NCBI GenBank assembly: GCA_017592775.1
Contig: JAGFNJ010000009.1
Coordinates: 1-64,000 of the forward strand
DNA length: 64,000 nt
Direction of reading: 5' to 3'
Source of the DNA: Candidatus Accumulibacter conexus
GTDB taxonomy: Bacteria > Pseudomonadota > Gammaproteobacteria > Burkholderiales > Rhodocyclaceae
Position numbers and translations under genes: made by a program. Of the stretch, positions 52,834 through 60,663 are shown piece after piece (the stretch's first letter is position 1; each line of letters opens with the position of its first letter). The notes beneath the pieces were generated by a model that was given only the letters and a program-made list of their open reading frames with translations, made no database searches and was not told where the DNA came from.

Positions 52834-54787
52834 GTCTTGATCCCCTTCAGGAATTCGGGGAGAGAGAACGAATTGACGCATCAAGCCAGCAACATTGTTA
52901 CGTCTTAATCCCCTTCAGGAATTCGGGGAGAGAGAACCGGGGACTGCTGCTTCAGCACGAACGCGCTGAGTCTTAATCCCCTTCAGGAATTCGGGGAGAG
53001 AGAACACATTGCTTGTCTCGGAATGTCTTGGTCGACAAGTCTTAATCCCCTTCAGGAATTCGGGGAGAGAGAACACCAAGCAAGCACCTTACCAGATTCG
53101 GAGTAAGTCTTAATCCCCTTCAGGAATTCGGGGAGAGAGAACGCAATTCATGGTGGATAAAGCAATCGCTAACAGTCTTAATCCCCTTCAGGAATTCGGG
53201 GAGAGAGAACTCCGATCGTCCGCTGCAAGGACTTGGCTCGTGGGTCTTAATCCCCTTCAGGAATTCGGGGAGAGAGAACCAATGCCAGCGACGAAAAGAC
53301 CATCGACCAGTTGTCTTAATCCCCTTCAGGAATTCGGGGAGAGAGAACTAATCAGTGAAGAACAGAAAGCGCGGTACATTCGTCTTAATCCCCTTCAGGA
53401 ATTCGGGGAGAGAGAACAAAACAGAGCGTTTGCAGGGAGAAACACACGTGTCTTAATCCCCTTCAGGAATTCGGGGAGAGAGAACGGAATCTTTCCACAG
53501 CGTTTAGCTGGATGTTTGTCTTAATCCCCTTCAGGAATTCGGGGAGAGAGAACCGCGACTACAATCCCAGTACCGGCCGCCGCGAGTCTTAATCCCCTTC
53601 AGGAATTCGGGGAGAGAGAACGACATTCTGGCCAGAGCCGGAAAGACATTACCGTCTTAATCCCCTTCAGGAATTCGGGGAGAGAGAACACAATGATAGA
53701 TCCTTGTGGATTTTTGAAACAGTCTTAATCCCCTTCAGGAATTCGGGGAGAGAGAACGATCATCCCGATGACCACCGCCATCATCACGATGTCTTAATCC
53801 CCTTCAGGAATTCGGGGAGAGAGAACCTCTGAAAGAAGTTGATACGTGGAAAGCATATCGTCTTAATCCCCTTCAGGAATTCGGGGAGAGAGAACACACA
53901 TAGCCCGAGTGGTGGAATTTGGCATACACGTCTTAATCCCCTTCAGGAATTCGGGGAGAGAGAACATCAAGATGCCTTCGTTGAGTTTGAAAAAAGATCG
54001 TCTTAATCCCCTTCAGGAATTCGGGGAGAGAGAACCGATCAACGGGGATGATGGCCCAGCGCGGCTGAGTCTTAATCCCCTTCAGGAATTCGGGGAGAGA
54101 GAACTGAATGTCAGCCCCCATCCGAAGTGCGGCTTTGGTCTTAATCCCCTTCAGGAATTCGGGGAGAGAGAACGCTGTACCGGATTTACCGCTACTGGGG
54201 CAACAGTCTTAATCCCCTTCAGGAATTCGGGGAGAGAGAACGCAGGGCAGCAGCGGGCCGGGCGACTTGAACTGTCTTAATCCCCTTCAGGAATTCGGGG
54301 AGAGAGAACCGCAACTCGCCACCGCCAGTCTGATCACGCAAGTCTTAATCCCCTTCAGGAATTCGGGGAGAGAGAACACCTTTCTGCCGTAGGAGAGCAG
54401 CATCCTATTGTCTTAATCCCCTTCAGGAATTCGGGGAGAGAGAACAAGACTAAAAGCGGTTCTGCGTGACGAGCTGGGTCTTAATCCCCTTCAGGAATTC
54501 GGGGAGAGAGAACGGTTGCCGCCAGGATCAAGGCGGAGATTTCGCGTCTTAATCCCCTTCAGGAATTCGGGGAGAGAGAACTTGTAGCACCTGTTACTAC
54601 TATAACCGGAGCGGTCTTAATCCCCTTCAGGAATTCGGGGAGAGAGAACAAGTCAAACAGGGACTGTTGGTGGACACTGACGAGTCTTAATCCCCTTCAG
54701 GAATTCGGGGAGAGAGAACCCAGTTGAACCAGTCTAGCACCGCAGAGATCCGTCTTAATCCCCTTCAGGAATTCGGGGAGAGAGAAC
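52834..54787 (-). CRISPR. CRISPR array, 29 repeats of 36 bp and 28 spacers of 32-34 nt
   Basis: Repeats begin at 52834 and recur every 68-70 nt until 54752-54787. On the plus strand the repeat opens GTCTTAATCCCC and closes TTCGGGGAGAGAGAAC; CCCC and GGGG form the stem. All are identical except the leftmost, which has G for A at position 7. Read on the minus strand the repeat ends GGGGATTAAGAC, close to the ATTGAAAC-type 5' tag of type III crRNAs. This, the variant terminal repeat on the left and the minus-strand cas genes suggest leader on the right and transcription leftward. Several spacers are AT-rich relative to the host. Confidence 0.97.
53896..53929 (+). other. Spacer resembling the 5' part of a tRNA-Leu gene
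   Basis: After seven flanking bases the spacer reads GCCCGAGTGGTGGAATTTGG, then CATACAC. This fits the acceptor strand, positions 8-9, D-stem and D-loop (with GG) of a class II tRNA such as tRNA-Leu, on the plus strand. A crRNA transcribed from the minus strand would be complementary to the tRNA transcript. Source could be a phage or the host. Confidence 0.55.
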
Positions 54788-55682
54788 TCTAACGCTGGAA
54801 GGCCTCTTGTGGCAAGGGTTTGCGGGGCACGAATCGGCGGGCGGCAGCCGGTCAGGCCAATGGCATCATGGCGATGGGGCAAGAATGGCGCTTTCCTCAT
54901 GGCAATCAGGGCGCTGCGCGTAGTGCTGCCGCCCTCGTCGGTCCCGTCGCAGGGGACAACGGCAAGATCGCGGGAAACAGCGGCACGGGATCGCCGTTGG
55001 TGCGGCTGCAGTGCAGGCGACCGCTTCTGGTGGCGCAGTGAGCAGCGACGCCAAGCGACGGTTGCCGTCGCCGCGGCGCCGCACGTGCTGCCGCGTCGTT
55101 GCCGCTTTGCGCTGCGTGCGGCGACGACCGTTGCTCCCCTCGCGACGGCCGACGACGCTGGCCGTCCATCGGGGTCGGCGTGTCCGAGCGGGAGCGCGAC
55201 ACCTGGCGCGCGCGCGCTTTCATGCGCCACGCCCGTCATTCCATGTTGCGGGTGGATGGGTCCATGCTCCGGATCGACGACTCCATGTTCGGGATCGATC
55301 ACTCCATGCTCCGGACGGGTCGTTCCATGCGACGAGTTCAACGTTCCAACCGGCCGGTTGATCGCTCGATCGCTTCGGTAGAAGCGAGCATCTCGAAGGT
55401 CCATCGCCTGCACCTGCATCGTTCGTGCCTGTGCTGCCGCGACGGAACGTTCGACACCGCGCATCGACAGGCGCACCCGGGCGATGCAACCTGCCATCCG
55501 CTTCAGGCAGGCCCGCAGCGGCAGGGTCCATGCTTGCGTCGCGCGCCGAGCCCCGACGGGCCGCTGAGCAGGAGAGGTGGGTGCCGGTGCATCGCTGCAC
55601 CGGCCGTGACCATGCGCGCCGGGCGCGCTCCGGCCGGTCGCCCGGGCAGGGCGCGGCGAGTGCCCGGGCTGTGCCGATCGCT
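54788..55682. other. Putative CRISPR leader and flank
   Basis: About 900 nt between the array and the hypothetical gene. If the array is transcribed leftward, its leader and promoter lie at the left end of this stretch; I could not place a clear -10/-35 pair. It contains the 21-bp tandem repeats at 55219-55365. Open frames on both strands here run into the repeats and are not credible genes. Confidence 0.5.
55219..55365 (+). repeat. Seven tandem 21-bp repeats
   Basis: Units at 55219, 55240, 55261, 55282, 55303, 55324 and 55345, most beginning TCCATG followed by a variable half, e.g. TCCATGCTCCGGATCGACGA. The period is exactly seven codons. In the plus frame each unit reads like SMLRIDD; in the minus frame like PEHGVID. 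A degenerate eighth unit may follow. No complete gene could be built around it on either strand. Confidence 0.85.
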
Positions 55683-56150
55683 TCACGGGGTGGGCGCAGC
55701 CTTCCTGGTCTTGCGCGCGAAACGGCGGCCGAGGTCGTCGAGGCTGCCCTCGAGCGCGCCGGTCGAGAGGTTATGCAGCTTGGCATACTGGTAGACGAGC
55801 AGCGCGGCGGCGTAGGCTTCGCTGCCGGCGGCAAAGTAGGTGTCATCGAGCTTGCGGAAGACGGTTTCGAGTCGGTGACGCACCGGGTAGAGGTCTTCGA
55901 CGAGAGCGACATCGGCGGCAAATTCCGGCAGGCTGAAGCCGCTCGGCAGGATTTCGGGATGGGCTTCGGCGATGGCGAGCGCCTTGACGACGAAGGAACG
56001 GTTCATTTCTCCGAACTTCACCATCGCCGTCCGTTCGCCGTCGGCGAGGTCGATCAGGAAGGGGAGGGCGTCGGTGAGGGCGGTCAGCGCGGCTTGCGCC
56101 CTGGCGTGCTGGTCGGGAGTGATGGCGGCGTCGATGCGGTTTGCAGGCAT
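55683..56150 (-). CDS. Conserved hypothetical protein in the CRISPR locus
   Basis: A 155-residue, mostly helical, soluble protein. The pattern ALPFLIDLADGERTAMVKFG then EMNRSFVVKALAIAEAHPEI and SEAYAAALLVYQYAKLHNLS resembles a widespread small family of unknown function, not specific to CRISPR. There is no signal peptide or catalytic motif. It lies 148 nt after crn2 on the same strand and could be cotranscribed, so a role in the defence locus is possible but unproven. Confidence 0.75.
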   Translation of the reverse strand: MPANRIDAAITPDQHARAQAALTALTDALPFLIDLADGERTAMVKFGEMNRSFVVKALAIAEAHPEILPSGFSLPEFAADVALVEDLYPVRHRLETVFRKLDDTYFAAGSEAYAAALLVYQYAKLHNLSTGALEGSLDDLGRRFARKTRKAAPTP

Positions 56151-56298
56151 GGCAGGTCTCCTTGATCGGTCGGGCGCGAAGACGTTTCGCGCCGTGTGGA
56201 ATTAGAAGGGATTTCCGGCGCAGCGGTCAAGGCCGCGCGGCGGCAGCCACCGCCGCTGCCGTGGTTGCCGCTGCCGGCTGCGGCGGCGCCGCCGGCGG

Positions 56299-56616
56299 TC
56301 ATGCCAGCCGCTCGAGCCAGGCCAGCTCATGCGGGACGGCGGCGATTTCGGCGTCGGCGAGCAGTTGGCCCTCCGCCAGGCGCGTGCGGATGCGCAGGAC
56401 CAGCGCCTCGTCGCCCGCTTCCATGGCGATCTCGACGCGCCGCGCCGCGACGGCGACGCCGAGCAGCGCCGACAGCAGGCGCGCGCTGGCGTCGTGGCCG
56501 ATCGCCGAGACGAAGCCGCCGGCCAGCCGCCGCCGCGCCTCGGCGGCGTCGAGCGGGCCGCTGAAGCGATAGTCGCCGTAGGCGGTCAGCACCGGTGTGT
56601 TGAGCAGGTAGATCAT
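56299..56616 (-). CDS. crn2: DUF1874 ring nuclease (Crn2/AcrIII-1-like)
   Basis: A 105-residue protein of the DUF1874 family, which includes the viral anti-CRISPR AcrIII-1 and the host enzyme Crn2. [40 protein letters not shown] and [20 protein letters not shown] are all family segments, and His41 in AIGHDAS matches the catalytic His that degrades cyclic tetra-adenylate. The start follows GGGAGGGAAC and overlaps the CARF gene stop by 4 nt, so the signal remover is made together with its presumed effector. Confidence 0.88.
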   Translation of the reverse strand: MIYLLNTPVLTAYGDYRFSGPLDAAEARRRLAGGFVSAIGHDASARLLSALLGVAVAARRVEIAMEAGDEALVLRIRTRLAEGQLLADAEIAAVPHELAWLERLA

Positions 56617-57455
56617 GTTCCCTCCCCGCCGGCGCTGCCGGCAATGACGTTGAAGGTGCGCACGCGCTTCTCGCCCGCGGTCTCGACATACTGGAACTCG
56701 ATCTCGGGGTGCTCGAGGGTGACCATCGCGGCCGCGACGCTGAGCACCTTGGTGCCGCCGGTGACGTCGATCATGATCTCGCGCTTGCGCGGCGCTTCCT
56801 CGGCGATGATTTGGCGATAGAGGGCGAGGAGTTCGTCGAGCGCTTCGAACGAGGCCTCGCGCAGTTCGATGCGTGCGGCGTCGAGTTGGGGAAAGTAATA
56901 CGTGATCATCTCCCGGCAGTCCGGGAACGATGCCGCGGATCCATTCCTCCCCGGCGACCCGACGAGGATGATGCGCTGCAGGCCCGCCCGGTGCACGTCG
57001 ATCGCCCGCAGCAACTGCTCCCAGGCAAACTTGTCGCGTTCGCCGAGCGAGTCCATCGCGCGCAGCGCGTCCGAACACTGCGGGGGCAGGGGGTGCTCGG
57101 CCGAGGCCCGGGTCAACCGCTCGGGCTGCCAGTGCCACGCCGTGCGCGAGAGCGCAAGCACCAGCACCGCATGCGGCTCGACGCGGCCCGGCTGGCCGAT
57201 TCGCCGCACCGCCACCGGCAGGAAAGTGCGCCGGCGCGCGTACAGCCAGGCGGCCAGGGCGAGCGAGAGCAGCGCCATGGCGAGCATCCAACACGCAAAG
57301 CGCGCATCGCCGGCGCCCAACGCGCCGCCCGGCAGCCAGGGAAAGAGCTGGTCGCCCTTGATGCCGTCGGCAATCCAGCTCTGCAGCAGGAGGATGAAAA
57401 AGGCGATGAGGATGTTGAGCAGGGCATCGCAACCGCCCGCTCGCGCGCGCATCAT
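56613..57455 (-). CDS. Membrane-anchored CARF-domain protein (type III CRISPR effector)
   Basis: A 280-residue protein with two N-terminal membrane helices (about 11-29, [15 protein letters not shown], and 55-73, [17 protein letters not shown]) and a C-terminal CARF domain (about 96-270). CARF landmarks are [29 protein letters not shown] and the nucleotide-binding [20 protein letters not shown] (DVTGGTK 230-236). No nuclease domain such as HEPN or PD-(D/E)XK is visible, so the membrane part is probably the effector, as in Cam1-like proteins that disturb the membrane on cyclic-oligoadenylate binding. The ATG overlaps the cmr6 stop by 4 nt. Confidence 0.82.
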   Translation of the reverse strand: MMRARAGGCDALLNILIAFFILLLQSWIADGIKGDQLFPWLPGGALGAGDARFACWMLAMALLSLALAAWLYARRRTFLPVAVRRIGQPGRVEPHAVLVLALSRTAWHWQPERLTRASAEHPLPPQCSDALRAMDSLGERDKFAWEQLLRAIDVHRAGLQRIILVGSPGRNGSAASFPDCREMITYYFPQLDAARIELREASFEALDELLALYRQIIAEEAPRKREIMIDVTGGTKVLSVAAAMVTLEHPEIEFQYVETAGEKRVRTFNVIAGSAGGEGT

Positions 57456-58225
57456 TCGCTGCCGCCAGCAAAGCGGCCGTAGCCCGAACTGCGCTTGCCG
57501 CCGATGCCGTGCTGCTGCAGGCCTTCCTCGAGCAGGCGGCGGGCGAGGCGGGTCCATAGCGGTTGGCCTTCGATGACGAAATGGAAGCTGCCGCGAACGG
57601 CGATCTGCGGTGCCGGTATCGGCGAGTCGAAATCGGTCGCCGGATCGCGCCCTTCATTGCCGTAGTACGCCCTGTGGTGCACGGTGACCACTTCGGCGAC
57701 GAAGGGTTTCTCCCCGCGCTCGGGCACCCACCAGGCGTCGTGGAAGATCAGGCCGCCCATTTCGGCGGTCGTTTCCTCTTCGCCGGGGTCGTTGCCGAAC
57801 AACCAGCGGCGCGCTTCAGGATTGTCCAGCCATCTGCCGGCGCTGGCCCGGCAGAGCCCCTTGACCGCCGAGCCGGGGATCAACGGCATGCCGTAGGTGT
57901 GCGAGACGGTGACGCCGGTTTCGAGCGCGTTGTCGCGGACGACACCGATGTACAGCCGGCCGGCCAGCGGCAGGCGGAAGGCGGCGAAGCGCTGCGCGTC
58001 GGCAGTCGTTCTCTGCCAACGTTCGAACGCCAGCCGGTAGAAGTCGGGAACGCCGAGTTCGGCGATGGCCCGGATGTGCCCGGCCTTGATCTCGCCGGCC
58101 TTGTCGCCATCCGGAAAACTCGCCAGCCCCTTGGCGAGCAGCAGGCCGCAGTGCGGTTGGGCGCGCCTCAGTGCAGAGAAGCCATGGTCAAGCAGCCGGC
58201 TGATTGCGCTACGGCAGAGCGTCAT
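57452..58225 (-). CDS. cmr6: Cmr6, type III-B RAMP subunit
   Basis: A 257-residue RAMP protein that caps the 3' end of the crRNA backbone in the Cmr complex. [20 protein letters not shown] is the usual Cmr6 substrate-loop segment, and the C-terminus carries the glycine-rich [13 protein letters not shown] loop diagnostic of RAMPs. Start at 58225 overlaps the cmr5 stop by 4 nt; an earlier in-frame start at 58276 would lie inside cmr5. Confidence 0.92.
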   Translation of the reverse strand: MTLCRSAISRLLDHGFSALRRAQPHCGLLLAKGLASFPDGDKAGEIKAGHIRAIAELGVPDFYRLAFERWQRTTADAQRFAAFRLPLAGRLYIGVVRDNALETGVTVSHTYGMPLIPGSAVKGLCRASAGRWLDNPEARRWLFGNDPGEEETTAEMGGLIFHDAWWVPERGEKPFVAEVVTVHHRAYYGNEGRDPATDFDSPIPAPQIAVRGSFHFVIEGQPLWTRLARRLLEEGLQQHGIGGKRSSGYGRFAGGSE

Positions 58226-58620
58226 GGCGTGCCCTCCTTGTCGCTCAGATACGCTTGGCCGAAGCGCTTGAGCCAACCGGCCGCGGCGAGCGTGTCGCGC
58301 GTCAGCCGGCGGTAGTCGGGCAGTCCGGCGCCAATCGCGCGCTGCTGCAGGGCTTCGCCACCCGGCAGTCCGAGAATGCCCGCGAGGTCGCCGAGATAGC
58401 GCTTGTAGGCCTCGCCTCCCTTGTCGCTATTCGCCGCCTTGGCGCGCATGAAGCCGACCGCCTGCGCGAGGCCGGCCTGCAGCACGAGCACCGGGAAGTT
58501 GTCGGCGCGTGCCTTGTATTCCTTGCGTTCCTTCGGCGGCTTGTCGCGGATGGCTTGGATGGCCGCCAGCGCCCCTGCGGCCTGGCGCTGCGCGCGCGTG
58601 CTGCGCTGTTCGTTGCTCAT
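58222..58620 (-). CDS. cmr5: Cmr5, small subunit of the type III-B complex
   Basis: A 132-residue helical protein, normal for Cmr5. RSTRAQRQAAGALAAIQAI is the first conserved helix, FPVLVLQAGLAQAVGFMRAK the second and LTRDTLAAAGWLKRFGQAYL the C-terminal one. Cmr5 lines the target-RNA groove. The start at 58620 lies 10 nt after the cmr4 stop. Confidence 0.92.
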   Translation of the reverse strand: MSNEQRSTRAQRQAAGALAAIQAIRDKPPKERKEYKARADNFPVLVLQAGLAQAVGFMRAKAANSDKGGEAYKRYLGDLAGILGLPGGEALQQRAIGAGLPDYRRLTRDTLAAAGWLKRFGQAYLSDKEGTP

Positions 58621-58630
58621 GGCATCCTCC

Positions 58631-59497
58631 TCAGAGCACCAGGCGGACGAGGCCGCGGCCGATCGTCGCCTTGCCGCCGATCTGCAGCGTCGGCGTTGCG
58701 GCAAGCCCTTCGCGAACCTTGTTCATCACTTCCCGCTCACCGAGCTTGCTGCCGTCGCGCGCCGGTCCGGCGGCAATCGCACCCCAGAGGATCGTCTCCG
58801 CCGGCAGGTTCTCCTCGTACCACAGGTGACCGTCCTGGACGACGCCGCGGCTGTCGTCGATGCGAATCCGCGCGCGCACCTCGGTCGCGGTGTCGGCGAG
58901 GAAGGAAAAGTCGTCGTCGGAGAGAATCGCGAAGCGCTGCGTGAATTGGAGCTGCCACTGCGGATGGTCGGCGTGCGCCCGGCTGGCGATGGCCCTTGCC
59001 CAGTCATCGGCGCCCGGAGCGGCGTTCAGGTCGAGGTCTTCGAGAATCATCAGATCGTCCGTTGCCCGGAGGCACGTCTCGGCAGTAACCAGGGCCGACT
59101 GTTCGCCCACTTCGGCGACTGCGGGAACATCCGCCGCTGCCGCCCCGGCGCGCCGCAGATCATCGGCGTAGCGCGCCAGGACGAAGGGACAGGTGACGAA
59201 GGCCGAGATGCCGGCGAACGAGCGCACCGGCAGGAGCAGCAGGTGCGCGTCGCCGAAGGCGAGAGCGCCGGCGTGCGCCGACGTGCCTTCGGCGATGGTC
59301 TCGGGGCCGAAAAGCGCTTTCTGGCAATCGCTGCCGGCGAACTCGTCGCGTAGCACGCCCTTGAGCGCCGAGCCGGGGACCAGCGGCAGGTTGGTGGCGC
59401 GGGCGCGCGCCAGCGGCAGATCGACGACGCCGAGCGCCTGGCCGGCGCCGACGTGCAGGGCGCTCAGCGCGTGCAGATGGAAGACTTGCGTCAACAT
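58631..59497 (-). CDS. cmr4: Cmr4, backbone RNase subunit
   Basis: A 288-residue Cas7-like RAMP that forms the helical backbone and cuts target RNA every six nucleotides. LHALSALHVGAGQALGVVDL places the catalytic Asp at residue 26, the position used in characterised Cmr4 proteins, and PLVPGSALKGVLRDEFAGSD is the conserved helix after it. The C-terminus LQIGGKATIGRGLVRL is the usual glycine-rich loop. Target-RNA cleavage should therefore be intact. Confidence 0.94.
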   Translation of the reverse strand: MLTQVFHLHALSALHVGAGQALGVVDLPLARARATNLPLVPGSALKGVLRDEFAGSDCQKALFGPETIAEGTSAHAGALAFGDAHLLLLPVRSFAGISAFVTCPFVLARYADDLRRAGAAAADVPAVAEVGEQSALVTAETCLRATDDLMILEDLDLNAAPGADDWARAIASRAHADHPQWQLQFTQRFAILSDDDFSFLADTATEVRARIRIDDSRGVVQDGHLWYEENLPAETILWGAIAAGPARDGSKLGEREVMNKVREGLAATPTLQIGGKATIGRGLVRLVL

Positions 59498-59514
59498 GGG
59501 TGTTTCTCCTTCGT

Positions 59515-60663
59515 TCAGGGATGGTTCCAGAGACCGGGGACGACGAGGCCGAAGCCGTCGCGCCGGTCCTGCGGCTGGTCGCTGATCGGCGCCAGCCAGA
59601 GTCTGCTCGCCCAGCCGGCGGGTGGCTCGCCGACGACGTCGAACCAGTAGGTGGCGCCGGCGGCGACGGCCTTGCGCGCGCCCTTGGGGTGCCAGGCAGC
59701 GAGATCCCAACCGGAGATCCCCTGCCAGCGTTCGACTGCCGCCGCCCGCAGGCGCAGGCGCAGGCCGGCGATTCCGGGCACCTCGCCGGCGACGTCGAGC
59801 CAGGCTGGCCGCCAGCCACCGGTGAACAGCGCCGGCGTCACGACGGTGAGGGTGATGCGCCGGCTGGCGGCGATCGCCGCGACATGCGCGGGCGGCGCGT
59901 CGAGTGCCGCTGCCGGTGCGGGCTCCAGCCACGACAGCCGGCGCTCGCCGCCGAAGGTGACCGTGCGCGCGGCAAGCGGGCTTGCGAAGCGGCAGAGGAA
60001 GACCCAGTCGCGCGCGGTGAAGCCGCGGCCGTCGTCCTTGCGCCGGCGGGAGAAATCGAGTCCTTCGGTCTGGAACAGGCGCCCCGGGTCGGCCGCCAGG
60101 GTGGTGCGGTCAAGCGCGACATGGCTGCGCGTTTCGCTCGCCGGCTCGTCGGGCGTGGAGGGGCGGACGGCTTCGCCGCGGCGCCAGGCGAGCAGCGTTG
60201 CCAGCGGCCAGTAAGCGGGGCCGGGCTGCGGCTTGCCCTTCGGTGCGCCGGTGAGCAGCAAGGGCTGCAGCTCGGGCGGCAGGTCGCAGCCGCAGCCGTC
60301 GGGCAGCGTCCCCGGGGTCAGCCGATGGTAGGCCCTGTCGCCGCCTTCGTCGTCGAGGAGGACGGCGTCGGCGGGTCGCGGCAGCATCGGCGTGACGCGC
60401 TTGCCGTCGGCTTCGGCGAGGCGTTCGGCAAGGATCGGCCCGTGCGCGCCGAGGGCATGCAGTTCCTGTTGCTGCGCGGCGGTCAGCGGGCCGCGCCAGC
60501 CACGATCGTCCATGACCTGCGTGCGCAGCAGGCCGGCGAGCGACGACGGCCAGGGAAAGTTGGCGCCGTCGCGGCTGCCCGCGCCGAAGGGCCTGCCGGA
60601 GCGGAAGACGAGCGGCGCCTGCGGCTCGATCAGGTGGTCGTACATCGTCGGTGCGTCCATCAT
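59515..60663 (-). CDS. cmr3: Cmr3, Cas5-like subunit
   Basis: A 382-residue RAMP that holds the 5' tag of the crRNA next to Cas10. The N-terminus IEPQAPLVFRSGRPFGAGS and FPWPSSLAGLLRTQVMDDRG are the typical Cmr3 segments; FTGGWRPAWLDVAGEVPGI follows near the end. Its ATG overlaps the cas10 stop by 4 nt. There is a 17-nt gap to cmr4. Confidence 0.92.
   Translation of the reverse strand: MMDAPTMYDHLIEPQAPLVFRSGRPFGAGSRDGANFPWPSSLAGLLRTQVMDDRGWRGPLTAAQQQELHALGAHGPILAERLAEADGKRVTPMLPRPADAVLLDDEGGDRAYHRLTPGTLPDGCGCDLPPELQPLLLTGAPKGKPQPGPAYWPLATLLAWRRGEAVRPSTPDEPASETRSHVALDRTTLAADPGRLFQTEGLDFSRRRKDDGRGFTARDWVFLCRFASPLAARTVTFGGERRLSWLEPAPAAALDAPPAHVAAIAASRRITLTVVTPALFTGGWRPAWLDVAGEVPGIAGLRLRLRAAAVERWQGISGWDLAAWHPKGARKAVAAGATYWFDVVGEPPAGWASRLWLAPISDQPQDRRDGFGLVVPGLWNHP

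Noticed and set aside
53150..54280. Open frames across the CRISPR array encoding repeated LNPLQEFGERE-like peptides
   Set aside because: They are translations of the repeat units and spacers, not genes.
54697..55686. Long minus-strand open frame of 329 codons between the hypothetical gene and the array
   Set aside because: It runs into CRISPR repeats (ending in repeat-encoded residues), has no family match and follows from high GC and the 21-bp periodic sequence.
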